This document shows positions 42,754 to 50,727 of a stretch of 64,000 nucleotides of DNA, piece after piece. This stretch comes from RUG11894 sp964344335 (GTDB lineage Bacteria > Bacillota > Clostridia > Peptostreptococcales > Anaerovoracaceae), in contig CAYFMW010000002.1 of the NCBI GenBank assembly GCA_964344335.1, positions 27,526 to 91,525 of the forward strand, given 5' to 3'. The number at the start of each line of letters is the position of its first letter. The first letter of the stretch is position 1. Below the pieces are notes generated by a model. The model made no database searches and had not been told where the DNA came from. It was given only the letters and a program-made list of their open reading frames with translations. The position numbers and the translations under genes are program-made.

Positions 42754-44769
42754 CTACTTCTTTAAAACTTCGTCCAGCAGACTCTCGTCCACCAGATACG
42801 GAATGCTTATATGATAATCCGGGTGCTCGCGGTTGAACTCTATCATCGTGCTAAGGGCGTGTTCATTTCTTGCCCAGCTGCGGCGACTTACTCCGGAGAT
42901 GACATCCCAGGTCATGGCATCGCGAATAATACAGTCGACTCTTTCGCTGCCGTCCAGCACCAGGCCGAAGCCGCCGTTGATGGCTTTTCCTATGCCCACT
43001 CCGCCGCCGTTGTGCAGCGCTACTAAAGACATGCCTCGCGCGGCGTTTCCGGCGTAGCAATGCACAGCCATATCCGCCGTAATATTGCTTCCGTCATAGA
43101 TATTCGAGGTTTCGCGGAAAGGAGAATCCGTTCCTCCGGTATCGTGGTGGTCTCTGCCGAGCATAATCGGGCCGACTTCTCCCTTGCGCACCATCTCGTT
43201 GAATTTAAGGGCAATCCTTACCCTTCCGGCCGCATCCTGATAGAGTATGCGCGCTTTGGTTCCGACTACCAGGCCGTTTTTCTTTGCGTCCCTTATCCAG
43301 ACCCGGTTATCTCTGTCCTGGAATCTTCTCTCGGGGTCGATGGAATCCATCGCCGCCTTATCCGTTTTGTCCAGGTCGCTTTCCAGACCAGAGAGACATA
43401 CCCAGCGGAAGGGACCGTAGCCATAGTCGAAGAGCTCGGGTCCCAAAATATCTTCCACATAGGAGGGGAAGATGAAGCCGTCGAGGGTGTCGCGACCGTT
43501 TTTGGCGATCTCCTTGTTGCCTGCATCGAAGACGGCCTTCATAAAGGAGTTGCCGTAATCGAAGAAATAAGTGCCTCTTGCAACCAGTGCTTTGATTGCG
43601 CGGAAGTGCTTGCCCAGACTTTCATCCACCAGGCGGCGAAATTTGTCGTGATCGGTATCGATCAGGCGGGTGCGCTCCTCGAAACTTATTCCCTGCGGGC
43701 AGTAGCCTCCGTCGTATACGGCGTGGCAGGAAGTCTGATCGGAAAGCAGATCGATGTGCTCGTTGTTCTGCAAAGCATATGCCAGCAGATCGACGATGTT
43801 GCCCAAAAATGCTATGGCTAAGGGTTCTGCGTTTTTTTGAGCTTCGCGGGCTTTCGTAAATGCTTGCTTTGGACAATCTGTTATCGTGTCGACCCAGCCC
43901 TGTTCGTAGCGGGTTGTTATGCGGGAGCTGTCCACTTCGGCGATGATGGCTACCCCGCCGGCTATGCGAACCGCTTTTCCCTGGGCGCCGCTCATTCCTC
44001 CCAGGCCCGAGGAGACCATCAGAACTCCCGCCAGATCCCTGTCGTGAGGGATGCCGAGCTTGGAGCGTCCCGCATTCAGAACCGTGCTGTAAGTGCCGTG
44101 AACTATGCCCTGCGGCCCTATGTACATCCAGCCGCCGGCCGTCATCTGGCCGTAGTTGCTCACCCCTAGCTGCATAGCGCGATGCCAGTTGTGCTGGTCG
44201 TCGAATTCACCGACCAAAAGCCCGTTTGTGATGATGACCCGCGGAGCGCGCGAATGTGATTTGTATAGCCCGGCCGGATGGCCGCTGGCGATGACAAGGG
44301 TCTGTTCATCGCTCAATTCTTCAAGGTATCTTTTAATGAGTTGATACTGCATCCAGTTCTGGCATACCTGTCCGGTCTCTCCGTAGGTTACCAGTTCGTA
44401 GGGATACAGGGCGACATCGAAATCAAGATTATTATCGATCATCACCTGAAAGGCTTTGCCTTCTATGCATTTGCCCTTGTACTCCTCAATGGGCCTGCCT
44501 TTAATGGCGCCTTGCGGGCGGAAGCGATATCCGTAAATTCTTCCGCGAGTTTTTAACTCTTCAAGAAACTCCGCAGCCAGCTCGGCGTGCCACTTCTCCG
44601 GTACATAGCGCAGAGCGTTTTTCAGCGCCAGACGCGTATCCGCTTCGCTCAAAGTAAAATTGCGATTCGGAGCGCGCCTCTTTCCGGGGTCAAACTCCGG
44701 CTTCGGGGGTAATTCGGGAAAAATGCTTTCCAATTTAATCGTCATAGCCTGATCGATCTGTTTATTCAC
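42754..44769 (-). CDS. hutU: urocanate hydratase
   Basis: Second enzyme of histidine degradation, adding water to urocanate with a tightly bound NAD. The 671-residue length is the long form (about 100 more than the Pseudomonas type). Conserved stretches include VASGHPAGLYKSH-like (near 160), GQMTAGGWMYIGPQGIVHGT near residue 215, GGMSGAQGKAVRIAGGV, the active-site region YGNSFMKAVFDAG, and LVALHNGGGVGIGKAINGGF near residue 590. The start is GTG 44769 with GGAGGG 7 bases upstream on the minus strand. hutH ends 62 bases before it. Confidence 0.95.
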   Translation of the reverse strand: MNKQIDQAMTIKLESIFPELPPKPEFDPGKRRAPNRNFTLSEADTRLALKNALRYVPEKWHAELAAEFLEELKTRGRIYGYRFRPQGAIKGRPIEEYKGKCIEGKAFQVMIDNNLDFDVALYPYELVTYGETGQVCQNWMQYQLIKRYLEELSDEQTLVIASGHPAGLYKSHSRAPRVIITNGLLVGEFDDQHNWHRAMQLGVSNYGQMTAGGWMYIGPQGIVHGTYSTVLNAGRSKLGIPHDRDLAGVLMVSSGLGGMSGAQGKAVRIAGGVAIIAEVDSSRITTRYEQGWVDTITDCPKQAFTKAREAQKNAEPLAIAFLGNIVDLLAYALQNNEHIDLLSDQTSCHAVYDGGYCPQGISFEERTRLIDTDHDKFRRLVDESLGKHFRAIKALVARGTYFFDYGNSFMKAVFDAGNKEIAKNGRDTLDGFIFPSYVEDILGPELFDYGYGPFRWVCLSGLESDLDKTDKAAMDSIDPERRFQDRDNRVWIRDAKKNGLVVGTKARILYQDAAGRVRIALKFNEMVRKGEVGPIMLGRDHHDTGGTDSPFRETSNIYDGSNITADMAVHCYAGNAARGMSLVALHNGGGVGIGKAINGGFGLVLDGSERVDCIIRDAMTWDVISGVSRRSWARNEHALSTMIEFNREHPDYHISIPYLVDESLLDEVLKK

Positions 44770-44831
44770 GATGAATCCCTCCTCATAATTTAATTCGGCA
44801 TAATTATACTTGTTCGAAACAAATTGAAATC

Positions 44832-46319
44832 CTAAATAAGTTTTTCCTCAGCAGCCCGCTTCAAGGCTTCTATGTCCGTGTTGACGACGCGATCGCAGTC
44901 GAAGCTCCTGGCAACCCTGCGCACTGCATTATAAGTCTTTCTGGTCAAAGGCGCCATTTTTTCCTTGTCGCGGAATTCAAGCGCCTGAGCCGCAACCATC
45001 ATCTCCATCATAACAACATATAGAGAATTATTATATATCATTCGCGCCTGACGAGCCGCCGTCGTACCCATGCTGACATGATCCTCCTGGTTGCCCGAAG
45101 AGGGGATGGAGTCCACGGAGGCCGGGTGTGCCAACACCTTGTTTTCCGACACGAGTGAAGCCGCCGAATACTGGACGATCATAAATCCGGACTGCAGCCC
45201 CGGTTGGTGAACCAGAAATCCCGGAAGTCCGTTTGAGAGGCAAGGATTAACCAGGCGCTCGATGCGTCTCTCGGATATATTCGCTATTTCGCTGAGAGCG
45301 ATCTTCAGAAAATCCATAGCCAAAGCGATAGGTTGACCGTGGAAATTTCCCGCGCTGATTGCATCTTTCTCCGCGGTAAAAATAAGGGGATTATCGGTAG
45401 CCGCATTGATTTCCCTCTCAACTATTTGCCGCACATAAGCGATTGCATCGTAGGAAGCGCCTAAGACCTGAGGGGCACAGCGCAGAGAGTAGGCGTCCTG
45501 GACACGCAGCTCTCCCTGCTTGCTTATAAGCTGCGAGCCTTTCAGCTGTTCGCGCAGAGCCTTCGCCACGGCGATCTGTCCTGATTGGTTGCGCGCTTCG
45601 TGGACCCGCGTATCGAGAGCGGACCCGATGCCAAGAAGGGCTTCAAAAGTCATTGCGCTTGCGCGGATCGCATAGCGCATAAGCTCTTCGCTGTCATAGA
45701 CCAAAAGCGCGGCGATCGCCGTCATGGCCTGAGTGCCGTTGATCAAAGCCAGGCCTTCCTTGGCCACCAATTTAACGGGCTTTTCTCCGATCTGAGCCAG
45801 CGCATCGGCACCATGATAAATTTTCCCCCGATACTCGGCAGAACCTTCGCCGATCAGCGGTAAAACCATATTTGCCAGCGGTGCCAGGTCTCCGCTGGCG
45901 CCCAGAGAGCCCTGAGAAGGAACATGCGGATGCAGCCCGGCATTGAGCATCTTTATCAATAATTCGATTATAGAAAGTCGGATACCGGAATTTCCTTTCA
46001 TCAGGGAATTGGCCCGGATCAGCATCATTGCCCGCACAACTTCGATAGGTAAAAGCTCTCCGACCGCGCAGCAATGGCTCTGAATCAGATTGTGCTGCAA
46101 TGCGCTCACATCGCAAGGGTCGATAAGCACATCGGAAAATTTACCGAAGCCGGTGGTAATACCGTACACGATTCGGTTTTCCGCGACAAATTTTTCGACC
46201 AAAGCCCTGCTTTGGCGCACGCGCTCGCAGGCGCTTTCGTCCAGGAAGACCTGCTCGCGATCTCTGGCAACTGCCGCTACCTGCTCGATGCTGAGATCCT
46301 TGCCTGTTAAAACTATCAT
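44832..46319 (-). CDS. hutH: histidine ammonia-lyase
   Basis: First enzyme of the pathway, removing ammonia from histidine to give urocanate. The self-forming MIO electrophile comes from the Ala-Ser-Gly in GSLGASGDLAPLANMVLP, near residues 140-142. Other marks are YGITTGFGKFSDV near residue 53 and SVDSIPSSGNQEDHVSMG near residue 400. The 495 residues are standard. It is the first gene of hutH-hutU-ftcD-hutI-fchA, all on the minus strand with short gaps. A perfect inverted repeat (46356-46376) lies 36 bases upstream of the start and could be the control site. Confidence 0.96.
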   Translation of the reverse strand: MIVLTGKDLSIEQVAAVARDREQVFLDESACERVRQSRALVEKFVAENRIVYGITTGFGKFSDVLIDPCDVSALQHNLIQSHCCAVGELLPIEVVRAMMLIRANSLMKGNSGIRLSIIELLIKMLNAGLHPHVPSQGSLGASGDLAPLANMVLPLIGEGSAEYRGKIYHGADALAQIGEKPVKLVAKEGLALINGTQAMTAIAALLVYDSEELMRYAIRASAMTFEALLGIGSALDTRVHEARNQSGQIAVAKALREQLKGSQLISKQGELRVQDAYSLRCAPQVLGASYDAIAYVRQIVEREINAATDNPLIFTAEKDAISAGNFHGQPIALAMDFLKIALSEIANISERRIERLVNPCLSNGLPGFLVHQPGLQSGFMIVQYSAASLVSENKVLAHPASVDSIPSSGNQEDHVSMGTTAARQARMIYNNSLYVVMMEMMVAAQALEFRDKEKMAPLTRKTYNAVRRVARSFDCDRVVNTDIEALKRAAEEKLI

Positions 46320-46355
46320 TTAACCTTCTCCTCTTTATACAGATAAATTGAAGAA

Positions 46356-46376
46356 GCATAGTCGGAATGACTATGC
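46356..46376. promoter_or_regulatory. inverted repeat upstream of hutH, possible operator
   Basis: GCATAGTC (46356-46363) and GACTATGC (46369-46376) are perfect mates around a 5-base centre. A third GCATAG lies about 16 bases further upstream on the minus strand. Repressor binding or a leader hairpin are both possible. The rest of 46377-46552 shows no gene and no promoter I trust. Confidence 0.55.
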
Positions 46377-46552
46377 CTCTTAATTGCTATGCATTTTAAT
46401 TTTATTGATTCCGGCCGCCCGCGATGTTTCACAAGATTACCTCGCTCGATTTCTTCCGGACAATACAGGATTTTTTTGCTTTGCGCTTTAAGTTAAAGTT
46501 TCATCGTATTAAAAAGTATAACAGATGCGGCTCACAACGGCAAGCGAAGGGG

Positions 46553-46593
46553 CGGATAAAAGCGACTCCGAATTCTTATTTTCGGAGTCGCTT
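46553..46593 (-). terminator. terminator of the lamin-tail gene locus
   Basis: AAGCGACTCCGAA (46560-46572) pairs perfectly with TTCGGAGTCGCTT (46581-46593). On the minus strand the stem is followed by TTTATCC, so it ends minus-strand transcripts from the broken gene at 46.6-47.1 kb. Confidence 0.75.
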
Positions 46594-46637
46594 GAAAAAT
46601 TATATGTCTTGGATTTTAGGATTTAAAGCAAGTATTT

Positions 46638-46739
46638 TTATTTCACCAGGAGTTGTATAAACTTAGTAATGGCCGCCGCGGCTTCCGCCCTTGTGAGCTT
46701 CGATCCGGCGAGGAATTGCGCCTTTTCGTTGCCCGTCAT
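46638..46739 (-). pseudogene. C-terminal SLH-like remnant of a secreted protein
   Basis: In the frame ending at 46638 the last 34 codons read TGNEKAQFLAGSKLTRAEAA then AAITKFIQLLVK. The LTRAEAAAxIxKF pattern is the end of an S-layer homology (SLH) domain, used to anchor proteins to wall polymers. The frame differs from that of the lamin-tail region directly upstream. This looks like the true C-terminus of the same original protein after loss of its middle. Confidence 0.55.
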
Positions 46740-47100
46740 TGTACAAATTAACGGCATCACTTTTCCCGAGACCGAAATTATACGGTGCGGCGTCCACATC
46801 AAAGACTAAAAATCCGCCGGCTTCTATAACTGTATTTTCAGGAAATGCCTTAGTAGTTCCGTCTCCCAATCTTTCCAAGCCCTTGTCGTCGGAAATAATC
46901 CAGCCTGATATGTCGACAGGCGATGTGGAGTTATTGTAGAGTTCAATCCAATCGTTGCCCTTATTTGGAGCGCTCGATTCGACTTCATTGATAACTACAG
47001 TTTTTGCCTCTTCCGCAAAAGAGAAGTTAAAACTGAGTCCTGAAAACAGCAGTGCCAAGCTCAAAAGAGCCGACACAATTCTAATATTTGATTTCTTCAT
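46663..47100 (-). pseudogene. secreted lamin-tail-domain protein, truncated
   Basis: The N-terminus has a signal peptide (hydrophobic residues about 8-27, cleavage near SFA). A lamin-tail domain follows: VVINEVESSAPNKGNDWIEL, then DISGWIISDD and a GFLVFDVDAAPYNFGLGKSD stretch (about residues 35-120). After VNLYNDG the open frame runs into 20 unrelated residues, because the sequence switches to the frame of an SLH-like tail. Proteins with this start are usually several hundred residues longer, so a central part is missing. The gene keeps a terminator and a AGGAGG ribosome site. A real deletion and an assembly collapse both fit. Confidence 0.65.
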
Positions 47101-47280
47101 TACTGCGAAACCCTCCTAGTTTGATTTTTGAAATCTTTTCTTAAATATAATTATCAGAAAGGAGAGTTATGGAATCAATCTGACTTGTGTAAAGTCGATG
47201 TAAGATTTTGAAAAATTCCGAATGCCAAAAGCCAGGATAGCTATTGTTTAGTATTTATCGTTTGGATATTTTTCAAGTCA

Positions 47281-47320
47281 TAAAAATACGGCAAGCGATA
47301 AATTGTGTCGCTTGCCGTAT
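47281..47320 (-). terminator. terminator of tRNA-Gly (CCC)
   Basis: ATACGGCAAGCGA (47286-47298) pairs perfectly with TCGCTTGCCGTAT (47308-47320). On the minus strand it is followed by TTTTA and lies just after the tRNA. The stem is closely related to the terminator arm after tRNA-Pro at 21.9 kb. Confidence 0.8.
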
Positions 47321-47326
47321 CTATTC

Positions 47327-47400
47327 TGGAGCGGATGAAGGGAATCGAACCCTCAACCGCAGCTTGGGAAGCTGCTATTTTACCACTAAACTACATCCGC
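47327..47400 (-). tRNA. tRNA-Gly (anticodon CCC)
   Basis: A 74-base cloverleaf with encoded CCA. The acceptor stem GCGGATG/CATCCGC is perfect. The anticodon stem GCAGC/GCTGC closes TTCCCAA, giving CCC, which reads GGG. The T arm contains AGGGTTCGATTCCCT. Confidence 0.95.
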
Positions 47401-47473
47401 ATGCAGCGCGGGCGCTCTTCCGCCGTGTTTAGTATTATACGACCTAAGGCGGCATTAAGGCAAGTGAAAATGC

Positions 47474-47492
47474 TGATATAATGTGCTATACT
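47474..47492 (+). promoter_or_regulatory. overlapping extended -10 promoters before the beta-CASP gene
   Basis: TGA-TATAAT (47474-47482) and TGC-TATACT (47484-47492) are two extended -10 elements in a row. Either would give a leader of 25-40 bases before ATG 47522. Confidence 0.5.
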
Positions 47493-47521
47493 CAAGAGTA
47501 GTTATTCGGAAAGGCGGTATT

Positions 47522-49312
47522 ATGAAGATACAATTTTGCGGCGCCGCGACCGGAGTTACCGGTAGCTGCCATTGGATAAAGACGGAGCAGCACAACATTT
47601 TGCTCGACTGCGGGCAGTTTCAAGGGGGAGCGGAGACGGAGGCGATGAATTTCGACCCGTTTCCTTTCGACCCTTCCGAGATAGAATGCGTGGTGCTATC
47701 GCATGCGCATATAGACCACTGCGGAAGGCTTCCGCTTCTGGTAAAGCGCGGATTTAAAGGGGATATATTCTGCACGGATGCTACTGCCGATCTGCTGGAT
47801 GTAATGCTCAAGGACAGCGCTCACATACACGAGCAGGACGCGGAGTGGACGAATCGGAAGGCGGAGAGAGCCGGAAGGCCCCTCGTTGAACCGCTATACA
47901 CCACTCAGGACGCAATCGAAACTCTGACTCTCGTAAAGCCGGTCCTCTACGATACTTTATTCTCCCTTAACAACCAGATGAAGGTAGTGTTCAACGATGC
48001 GGGGCACATATTGGGCTCCGCTATTATTGAGCTCTGGGTCGAGGAGAACGGCATAAGCAAGAAGCTGGTATATTCCGGCGACCTCGGTATGATGAACCGT
48101 CCGATTTTAAGGGATCCGATCTACATAAAGAAGGCCGACTACCTGATAATGGAGACGACTTACGGTAATCGGCTTCACGAGGCGAACGCCACCAGCATAA
48201 AGGGTCTTCTGGATATATGCGTAGAGACGACGAGGCGTGGCGGGAATGTCGTAATACCCAGCTTTGCGGTCGGCAGAACCCAAGAACTCATATTTGAGCT
48301 TAACAGGGTCTATGACGGTGAGGGACCCTACCGCGAAGCTTTAAAGAATATCCATGTCTATGTGGACAGCCCCATGGCGATAAGGGCCACGGAGATATTT
48401 AAAAATAACGCTCAGACCTACGATGAAGAAATGCGGGAGTTCATTATGAGGGGCGATCACCCTCTGGATTTTCCGAATCTCCACTTCACAAAGACGAGCG
48501 ACGAGTCGAGGATGATTAACATAGATGAGCATCCGAAGATAATAATCTCCGCCAGCGGGATGTGCGAGGCGGGTCGCATACGCCACCATCTTAAGCACAA
48601 TCTTTACAATCGCAGAAACAGCATCGTATTCGTCGGTTATCAGGCCGAGGGTTCGATGGGACGATATATACTTGAAGGTGCAAAGGAAGTGAAACTCTTT
48701 GGCGAGACTATCGCCGTCAAGGCACAGATTTATAACCTCGAGGGCTTTTCGGGCCACGCCGACAGGGATGCGCTTTTCGACTGGCTCAGCCATTTCCGGA
48801 AAAAACCCAATAATATTTTCCTGGTTCACGGGGAGCGCGATTCAAAATACGATTTTGCGGACTTTGTAAAGCAGAATCTTGGCTGGGACTGCGATGTCGT
48901 GGACGGGATGGACGAGTACGAGCTCAGCGAGCTTTCAACTACCATGACCTACCGGGAGGTTCAGCACGACTTTACCGGCCATCAGGTCTACGACGGGGAT
49001 TTCGGCGCTCCCGAGAAGGAGTTCGTGTCGCCCGAGCAGCTCGGCCAGCTTAAGAGCCGCATGGCGGATCTGAGGGCGATGCTGGACAGTGTTCTATCGC
49101 AGGTGGACGATGCGGTTAAGAGCGAGAGTTCTGCACAGAGGCTTGTGGATATTAAGAATACCGTCGCCTCCATAGAGAAGGAAGTTCTGCATCTGGGGTC
49201 CACCGTAACTAAAGAAGACAGGGCGGACAATAGGGAGCTTACCCTTGAAGGAGAGCTTCCTATGTTTGAGGATAACAAGAATTCAAAGAAGCGCTCATAT
49301 AAGAGCAATTGA
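47522..49312 (+). CDS. metallo-beta-lactamase-fold, beta-CASP family hydrolase
   Basis: Probable RNA-processing nuclease of the MBL/beta-CASP superfamily. The zinc motif SHAHIDHCGRLPLL is near residue 56. Further metal ligands lie in FNDAGHILGSAIIELW near residue 158 and YSGDLGM. The beta-CASP block has FAVGRTQELIFELNRVY near residue 247, SASGMCEAGRIRHHLKHN near residue 342 and FSGHADRDALFDWL near residue 415. At 596 residues it is longer than the 530-residue relatives because of a helical tail (about 500-596). ATG 47522 has AAAGGCGG upstream; the earlier in-frame ATG at 47483 overlaps the promoter. udk follows after 11 bases. Substrate not determinable from sequence. Confidence 0.9.
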   Translation: MKIQFCGAATGVTGSCHWIKTEQHNILLDCGQFQGGAETEAMNFDPFPFDPSEIECVVLSHAHIDHCGRLPLLVKRGFKGDIFCTDATADLLDVMLKDSAHIHEQDAEWTNRKAERAGRPLVEPLYTTQDAIETLTLVKPVLYDTLFSLNNQMKVVFNDAGHILGSAIIELWVEENGISKKLVYSGDLGMMNRPILRDPIYIKKADYLIMETTYGNRLHEANATSIKGLLDICVETTRRGGNVVIPSFAVGRTQELIFELNRVYDGEGPYREALKNIHVYVDSPMAIRATEIFKNNAQTYDEEMREFIMRGDHPLDFPNLHFTKTSDESRMINIDEHPKIIISASGMCEAGRIRHHLKHNLYNRRNSIVFVGYQAEGSMGRYILEGAKEVKLFGETIAVKAQIYNLEGFSGHADRDALFDWLSHFRKKPNNIFLVHGERDSKYDFADFVKQNLGWDCDVVDGMDEYELSELSTTMTYREVQHDFTGHQVYDGDFGAPEKEFVSPEQLGQLKSRMADLRAMLDSVLSQVDDAVKSESSAQRLVDIKNTVASIEKEVLHLGSTVTKEDRADNRELTLEGELPMFEDNKNSKKRSYKSN

Positions 49313-49323
49313 GGAGGGCGGCG

Positions 49324-49941
49324 ATGAATGCGGTAGTCATAGGAATTGCGGGCGGAACGGGATCGGGTAAATCCACAATGATCAGGAACATATACCGCAA
49401 GTTCGGCGAATCGATCGCGCTGCTCAGCCACGACTTCTATTATAAAGCGCACGACGATATGCCGTACGAAGAGCGCTGCAAGCTCAATTACGACCACCCC
49501 GATGCCTTCGACAGCGATATGTTTATCGAGGATATAAAAAAGCTTAGGGCTGGCGAAGCCATATACCGGCCCGTTTACGACTTCACCATACATAACAGGG
49601 TGGAGGAAGTCGTCGAAGTAAAGCCTGCAAAGGTCTTGATAGTTGAGGGCATATTGATTTTCGCCGAAGAAAAGATGCGCGAGATGTTCGATATAAAGCT
49701 TTACATAGACACCGATGCCGATGTGCGCATACTCAGGAGGATAATGAGAGATGTAAAGCACAGGGGGCGCAGCTTGGAGTCGGTGGTGACCCAATATATG
49801 ACGACGGTCAAGCCCATGCACGAGCAATTCGTGGAGCCGTCAAAAAAATATGCGGATATAATAATACCCGAGGGCGGTGAAAATCGCGTCGCCATAGAGA
49901 TGCTTAATCAGCGCATATCGGCGCTGCTGGCGAGCAGGTAA
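49324..49941 (+). CDS. udk: uridine kinase
   Basis: Salvage enzyme phosphorylating uridine and cytidine. The P-loop GIAGGTGSGKSTMIRN begins near residue 7, followed by SHDFYYKAHDDMPYEERC, NYDHPDAFD and YDFTIHNR, which build the nucleoside site. The lid region has RRIMRDVKHRGRSLESV near residue 140. I start at ATG 49324, which has GGAGGG 6 bases upstream; the TTG at 49309 overlaps the stop of the upstream gene. This gives 205 residues, the normal Udk length. A terminator follows at 49987. Confidence 0.95.
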   Translation: MNAVVIGIAGGTGSGKSTMIRNIYRKFGESIALLSHDFYYKAHDDMPYEERCKLNYDHPDAFDSDMFIEDIKKLRAGEAIYRPVYDFTIHNRVEEVVEVKPAKVLIVEGILIFAEEKMREMFDIKLYIDTDADVRILRRIMRDVKHRGRSLESVVTQYMTTVKPMHEQFVEPSKKYADIIIPEGGENRVAIEMLNQRISALLASR

Positions 49942-49986
49942 TTAAATTTCTCGTAATAGAGCTGAACAGCTGGACAGAAAAACGAT

Positions 49987-50013
49987 GACCGGAGACATTG
50001 CTCCGGTCTTTTT
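49987..50013 (+). terminator. terminator after udk
   Basis: GACCGGAG (49987-49994) pairs with CTCCGGTC (50001-50008), then TTTTT. Confidence 0.85.
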
Positions 50014-50025
50014 AACTAAGGGATT

Positions 50026-50610
50026 TTAGTCAAGGAGTCTTTCCAGCTCTTGCAGAGCCCTGGCTCTGTGGCTGATAAGATTTTTGACTTCTTCGGGGAG
50101 TTCTCCGAAGGTCTCGCTGTAGCCTTCGGGTACGAATAAGCTGTCGTAGCCGAAACCTCCGCTTCCGCGCTCCTCCTCGGCGATTGTGCCGAGACAGATT
50201 CCCCTCGCTACGATGCTTTTCTTTTCAGGAAAGCACAGCGCGATACAGCATTCAAAGTGGGCGCCGCGCTGCGGGACAGCCCGCATCTCCTCGAGCAGTT
50301 TCGCCCTGTTGGCTGCGTCGTCTCCGTGCACTCCGGAGTATCTGGCCGAGTGAACCCCCGGCGCACCGCCCAGAGCATCCACGCAGAGTCCCGAATCGTC
50401 TCCTATGCATGGACGCCCGAGGATCTCGCAGAGGGTTTCCGCCTTTATAATGGCGTTTTCGCGGAAAGTTTCCCCGTTTTCCTCTATCTCAAAATCTCCG
50501 TAGCCCACATCTTTCATCGAGAGCAAGCGCATTCCGTATTTATCCGCAATACCTTTGAGTTCCTTAAGTTTTCCCTCGTTTCGAGTTGCTACAACCAATA
50601 TATTATCCAC
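50026..50610 (-). CDS. rdgB: RdgB/HAM1 non-canonical purine NTP pyrophosphatase
   Basis: House-cleaning enzyme that hydrolyses ITP, dITP and XTP so that damaged purines are not built into DNA or RNA. It begins with the substrate motif VVATRNEGKLKEL and has EENGETFRENAIIKAE, IGDDSGLCVDALGGAPGVHS and GSGGFGYDSLFVPEGY, ending with SHRARALQEL. I start at GTG 50610 with AGGAG 6 bases upstream, giving 194 residues, the family's length. The open frame continues upstream to 51696, but that part is antisense to dacF and is not real. Confidence 0.94.
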   Translation of the reverse strand: MDNILVVATRNEGKLKELKGIADKYGMRLLSMKDVGYGDFEIEENGETFRENAIIKAETLCEILGRPCIGDDSGLCVDALGGAPGVHSARYSGVHGDDAANRAKLLEEMRAVPQRGAHFECCIALCFPEKKSIVARGICLGTIAEEERGSGGFGYDSLFVPEGYSETFGELPEEVKNLISHRARALQELERLLD

Positions 50611-50727
50611 ATCCGCTCCTATGTATTTTCTGCATTTGCTATGATAAAATAGTACTATAAAATAAAGTAATCTATTATAAAATATAGCAGTTAAAACATC
50701 AAGTTTGCGCCTGAGCGGGGGATCATT

